From the NCBI GenBank assembly GCA_022828595.1, contig JAKGHH010000007.1:63600727-63664726 (forward strand): a stretch of DNA of 64,000 bases, written 5' to 3'. A program made the translations under genes and the position numbers. This document shows positions 56,143 through 64,000 of the stretch, in pieces. Every line of letters begins with the position of its first letter. The stretch's first letter is position 1. Below the pieces are notes generated by a model. It was not told the DNA's origin, searched no databases, and saw only the letters and a program-made list of their open reading frames with translations. This DNA comes from Nelumbo lutea. Its lineage: Eukaryota; Streptophyta; Magnoliopsida; Proteales; Nelumbonaceae.

Positions 56143-56615
56143 ATTAAGGGGCAGCAAGTGCATAACCATTGTCTTCGGATGATGGGCTACATAAACGAGC
56201 TGGAGGCCCTTGGTTTCTGGGCTAGATCTGGTCACACAGATCGATGTTATTCTTAACTCTTTGCTTCCGTCCTTCAACCCGTTCATTATGAATTATAATA
56301 TGAACAAGTTGAATGTCAGTGCCCAAGAGCTCAACAATATGTTGCAAAGAGCTGAGGAATTAATAAGGAAGGATGAGCCGATAGCCATGCTTGTTGAAGC
56401 TTGCAAATCTAGCAAGAAGAGGAAGACAAAGAGAAAGCCCCAGAAGAAGGCCACCAAATCTAAGAAACAAAAGAAAGACAAGGCATCCGATGCCTGTCAC
56501 TTCTGTAAGCAGGCCGATCACTGGAGGTGGAACTGTCCTGCCTACCTAGATTCTAAGAAAGGTACTTTCGAAAACTTGTGTCATGGAAACTCATTTATTA
56601 GTGACTTTTGTGTCT
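56143..56615 (+). pseudogene. gag C-terminal half of copia J
   Basis: Starts mid-Gag at KGQQVHNHCLRMMGYINELEALG; a one-base slip near 56218 leads to the open frame 56210-56617 with FIMNYNMNKLNV, QELNNMLQRAEELI, a Lys-rich tail and the zinc knuckle CHFCKQADHWRWNC (C-x2-C-x4-H-x4-C) near 56499-56540. The first 125 or so residues of Gag are deleted. Confidence 0.83.
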
Positions 56616-57655
56616 AATAGTGTGTTGACTCCGGGGCTTCAACTCATGCGTGTAACTCACTGCAAGGGTTCAAAGTATGTAGAAGGCTGAGTGAAGGAGA
56701 GGTTACACTTTACCTGGGGACTTTTGCAGGTGTTGCAGCTACGACGATAGGAACCGTAGAATTAATTTTTAGAGAAGGGATTCTTGTACTGAAAGACTGT
56801 CTTTATGTACAAAATCTAAGAAAAAAATTTGATTTCTATTTCTAAACTTGTGTGGATGGATATACTGTCTCTTTTAGTAATATGATTACTATCAAGGAAC
56901 AACAAATTCATTGCATCGGGGAACTGGAGAAGCAGTCTCTATGTTCTACATAACTTCTCTAGAAACTAACTTAACTGAAACTACGTCGATCAAATTCCCA
57001 AGAAAATGACTCATGACATAGTCAGTCCCACGTGCCTGTTGATTACCGACTTGGCCACATCGGTATTGACCAAATCACAAGATTGGTAAAGGATGGTCCT
57101 TTGGGTTTTCTAACCGTAGAAAACCTTCCCACTTGTGATGTATGTGGTCCCCTGAGTGTTAGGACCCGCAACCAACATGTGTATTTCATCACCTTTACCG
57201 ATAATTTCTCACGGTATGGTTACTTGTACCTAATGAGATATAAATCTGAATCCTTTGAAAAGTTCAAAGAGTTCAGACAAGAGGTCGAGAAACAGTTAGG
57301 GAAAGAAATTAAGGCCCTTCGATCAGATCAAGGTGGTGAGTATCTCTTTGACGAATTTAGGGACTACTTGAAGGCTAATGGGATTATCTCATAGTTGGCT
57401 CCTCTTGCAACACCCCATATTAATGATTTTTCAGAGATGTGGAATAGGACATTGCTAGACATGGTCCGACCACTTCTCACACACTTGGAAGACCCACATC
57501 CTTTTGGGGATATGCGTAGATATTGCAATTTACGTGCTGAATCGGGTTCCAACCAAATCGATTCCAAAACTTCATACGAACTATGGACCAGAAAGAAACC
57601 AAGTGTCAGACAGTTGAAGATTTGGGGTTGTCTTGTGCACGTTAAAAGAATGATT
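56616..57655 (+). pseudogene. Protease and integrase of copia J
   Basis: The protease site reads CVDSGASTHACNSLQGF near 56624, the only intact DSGAS in the right half. Integrase: YRLGHIGIDQ near 57044; a deletion then joins the CxxC region directly to the first catalytic site (PTCDVCGP near 57130), removing the zinc pair spacing and about 27 residues. SDQGGEY (second Asp) near 57326 is followed by a TAG near 57391 (CAG) and a degenerate Glu region (DFSEMWNR). It breaks near 57655, where about 445 bp are deleted. Confidence 0.82.
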
Positions 57656-58430
57656 GCGGTGCGGGGTAAAAGCAATTGGTTGCAAATGGATCTATAAGAG
57701 GAAAAAGGGCCCCCGATGGCATGATCGAGACTTACAAAGCTCGTTTGGTGGCGAAAGGGTATACTCAGAAAGAAGGCATTGACTATGAGCAAACCTTTTC
57801 GCCCGTGGCCATGCTTAAATACATTAGGATCCTGCTAGCTGTAGCAGTATACCATGACTATGAGATTTGGCAAATGGATGTCAAAACCACGTTCCTGAAT
57901 GGAGATCTTAGTGAAGATCTCTACATGCAGCAACCGCAAGGCTTCATTGCTCTGGTTAGGGAAACATGGTATGTAATCTTAATAGATCCATTTATGGACT
58001 TAAGCAGGCTTCTAGGAATTAGAACATCCGTTTTGACTATGTCGTCAAATCGTTTGACTTTGAGTAGAATCCAGGATGAGCCCTGTGTTTACAAGAAGTG
58101 AGTGAGGATAAGATCACCTTCTTGGTGTTGTATGTGGACGATATCCTACTCATTGGGAATGATGTAGGAATGTTGATTTTGGTCAAGGTGTGGCTTTCAT
58201 AGTAGTTCTCATGTACGATTTTGGAGTCAAGCTTCCTATATACTTGGGTCTTCGACTCTACAGAGATAGGTCGAAGCGGATAATTGGATTATCTCAGGCT
58301 GCTTACATTGACAAAATTGTCAAGAGGTACAGCATGGAGAACTCCAAGAAAGGAAACGTTCCTTTCAGGCACAGAGTCACTATCTCCACAAGAATGTCCC
58401 CAAGACTTCTGAGGAGATTGAGGGCATGAA
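57656..58430 (+). pseudogene. Reverse transcriptase of copia J
   Basis: The open frame 57676-58101 encodes ETYKARLVAKGYTQKEGIDY, FSPVAMLKYIRILLAVAVYH and the first catalytic Asp in QMDVKTTFLNGDLSED. After a slip, LYVDDILLIGN (YVDD) is still readable near 58126-58160, and LRLYRDRSKRIIGLSQAAYIDK in the open frame 58190-58429. It is the second copia RT in the window that keeps YVDD. Confidence 0.83.
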
Positions 58431-58999
58431 CGACGTTTCCTATGCCTCAGCCGTAGGGAGCATCATGTATGCCATCATGTGCACTCGCCCTGACATTGCT
58501 CAGGCGGTGAGTGTTGTAAGCAGGTTCCAGGCCAACCGCCAGGGTAAGGAGCATTTGGACTCTACGTGAAGAACATACTCAAATTACCATCGAAGGAGCA
58601 AAAGAGTTTTGTCTGCTATTCCGATGGTAGTTCACTACAAAATTCTGGAGGTCATGTACATGTACTGCGGAGTTCCAGTCGCCCATCCAGTTGTTTGTGT
58701 GACAACAATGGCCCGATAGGATCCGTTGTTTGTGGTGAAAAGCAATGGAGCCATCGCCCAAGCAAAGAGAGCTTAGGGCCCAACTTGAAGTCAAAGGCAC
58801 ATCGAGAGGAAGTACGCAATGTACCAATGTACTGATCCAGAAAGGTAGCCGTTCAACTGAAGTAAATGTGGTGCAGACCTCCATTAACTAAGCCCCTCAC
58901 CACCCCACAGACCCCCACAGTGTGTTTGAGAAACACGTGGAAAGTATGGGACTCCGACTTAATAACGGATTGGACCTAAACAGTGCAAGTGGGCCCAGC
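58431..58999 (+). pseudogene. RNase H of copia J, heavily indel-damaged
   Basis: MYAIMCTRPDIAQAVSVVSRFQ is readable near 58467, then the order NNGPIG, KRAHREEVR and PLTKPLT-like pieces can be found only by changing frame every 20-60 bases. Several pieces are out of order or duplicated (the CDNNG block appears twice near 58690-58750). The polypurine tract is GTGCAAGTGGGCCCAGC with three extra bases. Confidence 0.7.
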
Positions 59000-60019
59000 T
59001 GTTGGATCAGTTTTTTGGTATGCCCTTAGCTTCAATCGTCTCTGTTCTCACATACTTTTTGATATTTTATTGTAAATAAATAAAGTACATGTTTGATTCA
59101 TGTTGTGTGGCTATACTTCTGTTGTAGAAGACCCGTAAAACTAGACAGCTTAATGGAGACTTGTGTTGGGTCTTTTAAAAATGTTCAGAACGACGTTGGA
59201 TAAGTCTGCAGGTACGATTTATCCTCCCCCCCAAGGCTGACAACTAGGTGTGGCTGGCCCAACATGTTGGAGTGGCCTTGTTCTCCAGCTGCCAAGGGTG
59301 AGACCCAAGGCACAACATTAATGTAGGATTACTTGAACCCTTGAACCGGACGCAGATTTCCAAGTAATTCCCTTGGACGCTTGGAGATTGATGGGCATAA
59401 ACTGGATAAGTTTACACTTAACCCCTAGACCCGATTATGGTATTGCAGCTTAGGTGTCGATTTGGGCTATCTTTGATTGGCCAATCAGTGAGATCCTTAG
59501 CGGGGTCAAAACCTGGTATGTTGGGACAATCTGAGCAATTCATCCTGAAAGTGGGTGATCAATAGTGATCGGTGATCAGCCCCTTTATTCGAACAAAGGT
59601 AATGATCGGGGATGCACTGCTCTCTGAATGGAAACCAAACTGCCGGCAGTTTTTGATTTCAAATACGTTGGAAATTTTGTTTTGCAAAATTAATATATAT
59701 GGATATATACTTATGTAGTGTGGTTTCAAAATGGTATGCAAATTGGTTTTTAATTCTGGAGATCCATGTGAGTAGAGAGTGCAGCACTGTTTCTTGCGGC
59801 CAGAGGGAGAGGTCCTCTCTTGTCAGGCAATGCTTGATCATTTATGGGCTGAGAAAGTTAAGTGTTAGGTCCATTTAGGATAATCCCGTGTATTGGACTA
59901 ATGCTTGCATCTGCCACAGTCCTTGGGTTTTTTTATTAAGATGGCTTTGGCCCCAAAGGACCAACTTAGTTGTAAGTGTTGTCCATAGGGTCCCATATGA
60001 TGGGGCTCAGGGGGTTCAC
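59000..60019 (+). repeat. Copia LTR of J, 5' 1.0 kb only
   Basis: Begins TGTTGGATCAG and follows the family LTR to the GGGGTTCACTG position, then ends abruptly. It differs from all other LTR copies by frequent 1-4 base insertions. Confidence 0.8.
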
Positions 60020-60339
60020 ACAAAAAAGTAGTAGTTGAAAATGGTAGACTTAAATGATGGGCTTTACCCATTCGGAAAGTTTCACACATAAAAGGTCAAC
60101 TGAAAGATCTAGAATAAGGTAAACCAAACATAGAAATAATATTTTTCACAACTCACGGAGATGTAGAACCTAGTCGTTGATGTCATTCTGCCATAGATGT
60201 TTTCTCACCTATAAGAGATGTCGAGTTCTCTATCTTGTGCTGAACTGCTCCAGGAATTTGATAGAGTCCGTCTCTACTTGGTCCTTAGAGTAAAACTCTC
60301 CTTGTATGGTCCTTCAAGACATAGAAATCCAGATGAAAT
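60020..60339 (-). pseudogene. Pre-integrase remnant of Retrofit/Ale-like element
   Basis: Continuation of the minus-strand pol after the protease. It has several stops and frame changes; only scattered resemblance to the copia pre-integrase (LLQG- and WHxRLG-type) region can be suspected. No integrase core. Confidence 0.45.
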
Positions 60340-60660
60340 TCAAAAATCAATATTATTATCCTTCGTAAATCTACTTACAAATAGCAAATTTTTAGTAAGA
60401 GAAGGGACATGAAAGATATTCTTCAAGGTAAATTGATTATGTTTGCAAACTAGAGCTGCTGACCCTGTATTATTTATAGTCAAACCTGTTCCATTACTGA
60501 TCTTGACTTGATTAGAACCTTGGTATTCAGTTCGGACTTGTAGGTTATCAACATCCGGTGTCATGTGATGAGTGGCGCCATTATCTGGATACCAGATTGG
60601 ATAAAAATCTAGTTCCGTATGTAGAGCTGTTGTATGAGATGTCACTATGAAAAGATATAG
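60340..60660 (-). pseudogene. Protease of Retrofit/Ale-like element
   Basis: The minus-strand open frame 60645-60340 (101 codons) contains WYPDNGATHHMTPDVDNL, the retropepsin site with Ser changed to Asn (DNGA for DSGA), then EYQGSNQVKISNGTGL, FTLKNIFHVPSLTKNLLFVS and FTKDNN. This is the standard protease-to-pre-integrase run of Retrofit/Ale copia elements. Confidence 0.85.
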
Positions 60661-61615
60661 GATCTACCGGATGCGTAGTGTTTTCTCCCTGATACGAGAG
60701 ATCAAATCTTTTGTAACACTTCAGTGCTTCATGGCCTAGTTTGTTACAAAGCTAACAAATAATACTATTTCCTTTTCCATGACCTTGTCCACGGCCTAAG
60801 GGCTAACCACCACGCCCCCTGCCTCTGCCACGATTGTTGCTACCCCTACCTTGATTGTAAGAACTCTGATTGGACTGAAAGTTGTTCTTCAAATTTTTAT
60901 TATTATTCATTGCAAGATTTGCATTTGGATTTTCACTAGAAAAATTGTGTTGTAAATGTCAGGTTTTATGACTTAGAAATAACCCAAGGACATCACTAAT
61001 ATTGAGTTGATCTGCATCAATTCGATTTGTAATGGTTGTAATAAGGGATTCATATTCATTGCCCAAGCTAGATAGAATGTATAAAACCATATCTACTTTT
61101 GCTATTGGTTCTGAGATTGTAGAAAGATTATCTACAATTGTTTTGGCTTTTTTAACATTATCACTGATGGACAAGTTCCCTTTCTTGAGGTTTTGAAGTT
61201 GACATCTGAGTTGAAGTACCCTGGATTAAGAGTGAGAAGAAAAAGATCTCTCCAAAGAACTCCAGACTTCGGTGGTTGTAGAGAGTCCAACAACTTGTGC
61301 TAGGACTCCTTCAGTTAAAGAAGCTACAAGCTAGCTTAGGACCAGATGATCTAAATGTACCCAGATAGAAAATTCTCAGTTCAGAATTCTCTTACTACTA
61401 TCAACAGGATCTAGAATCAATTCTTAGGGAGGCTTGGCTGATCTATCAATAAGCCCCATCAACTTGTGGGCTCGAAGTACTAGAAGCAATTGAGCTTTCT
61501 AGAGAAGAAAATTTTCACCATAGAGTTTGATTGTCAGATAATGTGAAATATTAGAAATAGAACTGATGTTCATTGGTAGGGAAGAATTCTAGGAAGAGGT
61601 TGAGCTCGAGCTCAT
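60661..61615 (-). pseudogene. gag of Retrofit/Ale-like element
   Basis: ATG on the minus strand at 61615 (MSSSSTSS), then YLTIKLYGENFLL, QLLLVLRAHKLMGLID, LTEGVLAQVVGLSTTTEVWSSLERSF, LRCQLQNLKKGNLSISDNV and an open piece 61174-60959 (NLSTISEPIAKVDMVLYILS). An RGRGRGRGG stretch and a CCHC knuckle (CxLCNKLGHEALKC, with TAG for CAG inside it) lie near 60820 and 60760-60713. These are the UBN2-type Gag blocks of Retrofit/Ale. About eight stops, largely TAG or TGA at Trp/Gln/Arg codons. Confidence 0.85.
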
Positions 61616-61650
61616 TATCTCATAAACAATGGGAGTGTTGTAGGCCACAA

Positions 61651-61661
61651 CTCTAATACCA
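61651..61661 (-). other. Primer binding site of Retrofit/Ale-like element
   Basis: Minus-strand TGGTATTAGAG, one change from TGGTATCAGAG, 36 bases upstream of the gag ATG. Confidence 0.7.
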
Positions 61662-61693
61662 AGTTAAAGCTCCTCCAAGATTAGGGAGGGATA

Positions 61694-63332
61694 TACCTGA
61701 TACAGAATCAATGTAGAAAGCTCCTCCCAATGTAGGTGTTCATGCTCAAAGAGTGTGCCAAATCTTCCCTCCACCGAAGATGACACGGCTTAGGATGAGG
61801 CAGGATTAGCAGGTAGTTCTTCACCAAGAACCTGTGATTCTTCAGCAAGAATCGAATGGGGTAGTGAGCACAGCTTCAAAATTGTTTCTTCTGGAATGAA
61901 ACAATATCAAGATCATATCAAAATCAGATCCAAGAATTGGAGATCGAACTGGGTAGGGCGGCAAGAGCAAGAGAAAAAAGAACTAAAAGGCAAGATAAGT
62001 CTAACTGACTTGTCTCTTCTCTGTGTTGTGGTTCTTTTTCAGATCCGCCCTGCTCTCTATTTATAGCCTTAAAAAGACAACCTCCTAATCTCATTAGGAG
62101 TTTCCTGATCCAAATCTTTTTCGGATCTGGAATCATTAAGTGATAAGGATAATCCCTTTATCTTATCAATAATTCAAGATCAGCTTATTCCTAATCAAAT
62201 TAGGAGTTTCCTGATCTAAATCTTTATTTGGATCTAGACTCCTTAAGTGGACAAGAGTTATCCTCTTATCCTTATCTATTGATCCAAACCTAGATCCGCC
62301 CCTATTTAATTAATCCAATTAACCCAATTTGAAATGGGATTTTAGGCCCATTATGCTTTCATGCTATCTTCCTATTAATGCTGTCTAGCTTGGCTTTCTT
62401 TGTATAGCGTGGGACCCTAACATTGATCTACACATCAACCCAATCACTATGTTACAAGACCTGGCTGAATTTATTGTTGAATACATTGAACCACTAAGTC
62501 CATCACTATGGGCTCTTAATGGGCCCAACATTTATACTAAATGGTACTCAGGTCCTGCCATCTTATGAAGGCCCAAGGACTATGGACAGATGCAAGATTA
62601 TCCCATTAGGTATAACCCTCAATGGTCTTATACGTAACCTCTCAACCCTTAATGGTCAAACATTGCCTCATAAGAGAGGACCTCTCCCTCAGCTGCAAGG
62701 TACAATGCTGCACTTTCTGCTCACATGGATACCGGGAATTTAAACCTTTTTGCAAACATTTTTGAAACCATAATATATATCTATACCTCTATATAAATAT
62801 ATTTTGCAAAACCAAATTTCAACACTTTGAAATCAACTATCGGTAGTTTAGGTTTCCATCAGAGAGTGCATTTTCCTAATTGGCACATCAAAGACAGCCC
62901 AATCCAACACCATGTGTAGTATCATAATCGAGTCTAGGGGTTAGGTGTAGCATTCCAATTTTTCCCATCTATCTCCAAGGTTCAGGACAATACTGGAATT
63001 TTGGTCTGGTTCAGGGTTTCAAAAAAATCCACACTACATGTACTTAGGTCTCACCCTAGCAGCTGAGACGAGCCACCCCAACGGCTATGAAGATTCTATC
63101 CAACGGCTATGAAGTACACCAGTGTCAACCTTGGCAGGATAAATCTCCCCAGATCTATCCAATGGCTGTGAAGATTCTAAACTAACACGAGTCTTATATG
63201 TGTCCAGAGTTTAAGGGTATTACATAGAAACACACCACAATAACATGAACCATATATGTACTTTATTCATTTACAATAAATGTCATAATGTACATCATGC
63301 TGATTGGAGCTAAGGGCATACACTATCAAACA
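61694..63332 (-). repeat. Copia LTR (3' LTR of K), 3' end missing
   Basis: On the minus strand it begins TGTTTGATAG and follows the family LTR to TCAGGTATATCCC, lacking the last 170 bp or so. TATAAATAG on the minus strand at 62065-62057. At its truncated end GGAGGAGCTTT occurs twice (near 61730 and 61668). Confidence 0.82.
62057..62065 (-). promoter_or_regulatory. LTR TATA box
   Basis: Minus-strand TATAAATAG followed by AGAGCAGGG, aligned with the other LTR TATA boxes. Confidence 0.6.
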
Positions 63333-63346
63333 TCTCCCACTTGCAC
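63333..63346 (-). other. Polypurine tract of element K
   Basis: Minus-strand GTGCAAGTGGGAGA directly before the LTR start. Confidence 0.75.
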
Positions 63347-64000
63347 TTAGGTCCAATCGGGTACAAGCCGGAGTCCCACTTTCCACTGATGCTACCTTCT
63401 GAATCTAGACATCCCCTCTTCCAACTATTTCTCGTAGTACATGGTACTTCCTCTCGATGTGCTTTAACTTCGAGTGGGCCCGTGGCTCCTTAGCTTGAGT
63501 AATGGCTCCAGTATTGTCACACAACAGTGGAATGGGTGATGTGTTGGATGAGAATATTCCTAATTCTTGAATGAACTTCTCCATATGGCTTCCTTGGCAG
63601 CTTCACTTGTGTAATGTATTCCACCTTGGTTGTGGAATTTGTTGTGGACCCTTGTTTGCTGTTTTTCTAGCTAACTGCACAGGACCTCATCGAAAAGATG
63701 TATCCAGATGTAATCTTTCTATCATCTGGGTCTGACTGGAAATCGGCATCAGTATACCCAAGGATCTGTAGTGAACTACCATTGAATACCAAACAAAACT
63801 CTTTTGTCCTTCACAGCGGTCCAATGCTCTTGTCCTGGATTAGATTGGTATCTACTTACCACACTCATGGCCTGAGCAATGCCTGGCTGATTGCACAACA
63901 TGGCATACATGATTCTCCCTATGGCAAAGGCATAGGTAACTTCCATCATGCCCTCAATCTCCTCAAGTGTCTTTTAACATTCATGGGACCACATACATCA
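63347..64000 (-). pseudogene. RNase H of copia K
   Basis: On the minus strand: EEIEGMMEVTYAFA-like start near 63955, GYTDADFQSDPDDRK near 63750-63700 with the first Asp, TTKVEYI near 63630 (Glu kept), ELGIFSSNTSPIPLLCDNTG near 63540, then IERKYHVLREIVGRGDV near 63440. It ends by a deletion that skips the terminal PLTKPLTQKVFEKH block. Small deletions near 63800 (YLRRTKEF block) and 63600 shift frame. Confidence 0.78.

Larger units (their letters stand above)
55462..60019 (+). mobile_element. Ty1-copia element J, degenerate
   Basis: Partial leader, gag from mid-protein, protease, integrase, RT, RNase H and the first 1 kb of the 3' LTR. Left half of the leader and 5' LTR are missing because element I lies there. 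Carries many small indels, extreme after about 58490. Confidence 0.8.
60020..61693 (-). mobile_element. Retrofit/Ale-like Ty1-copia fragment
   Basis: On the minus strand: primer site (61661-61651), gag from 61615, protease, and the start of the pre-integrase region, ending at about 60020 in a copia LTR of the other family. It has no LTR of its own that I can identify; its upstream side abuts the truncated LTR of K. Confidence 0.78.
61694..64000 (-). mobile_element. Ty1-copia element K (main family), minus strand, cut by window edge
   Basis: On the minus strand RNase H (64000-63347) leads to a polypurine tract (63346-63333) and a 3' LTR (63332 to about 61694). At the far right edge the frame contains the integrase motif DVCGP joined directly to sequence from the RT/RNase H linker, so integrase and RT are deleted. 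Confidence 0.83.

Noticed and set aside
62519..62743. 74-codon plus-strand open frame
   Set aside because: Antisense within the LTR of K.

Overview
This window looks like plant nuclear heterochromatin, from a flowering plant whose species I cannot tell from sequence. It contains no recognisable host gene. Almost everything can be assigned to LTR retrotransposons. The main component is one Ty1-copia family with a very long LTR (about 1.92-1.95 kb when complete), a tRNA-iMet type primer site (TGGTATCAGAGCCA), an unusually long leader (about 1.7 kb from primer site to gag) and a gag whose product begins MAN. The minor components are Athila-type Ty3-gypsy elements on the minus strand, a Tat-lineage Ty3-gypsy element with a second RNase H, a GC-rich gypsy-type gag fragment, and a second copia lineage (Retrofit/Ale-like).

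Layout. 1-10627: copia element A, with a solo LTR of its own family (3376-5327) inside gag. 10628-13106: rearranged leader and LTR pieces. 13107-20506: element D. 20507-21339: two extra LTR 3'-end fragments in tandem. 21340-23264: GC-rich gypsy-type fragment. 23265-45314: element E. Its leader holds a minus-strand Athila (25222-31585) that itself carries a solo Athila-like LTR (25693-27098). Its gag is split by an 11.4-kb nest (33390-44762) containing copia bodies G and H. 45315-48970: LTR scrap and the Tat element. 48971-52140: second minus-strand Athila fragment. 52141-55461: truncated copia I. 55462-60019: copia J. 60020-61693: Retrofit/Ale-like gag-protease, minus strand. 61694-64000: copia K, minus strand, running off the right edge.

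The nesting is supported by target-site duplications: AAGAG (A), CAGGA (E), CCATT (inside Athila), and a 4-of-5 match GTGTC/GTGTG around the Athila. In three of these, removing the insert restores exact colinearity with paralogous copies in the same window. Two self-insertions lie only 10 bp apart in homologous gag coordinates. No element is intact. Most copia stop codons are explained by C-to-T change at CG or CAG/CAA codons, the expected scar of cytosine methylation, and several copies have lost the reverse transcriptase YVDD box.

The most interesting observations are: a 69-bp GT-AG segment with a perfect TACTAAC box that interrupts the Tat reverse transcriptase exactly where the conserved reading frame resumes; a four-copy 45-bp hairpin repeat array kept in both Athila copies; a hairpin conserved in the copia leader across six copies and duplicated with a flipped loop in one; and a 1.5-kb stretch so rich in tiny insertions that it looks like uncorrected long-read sequence.
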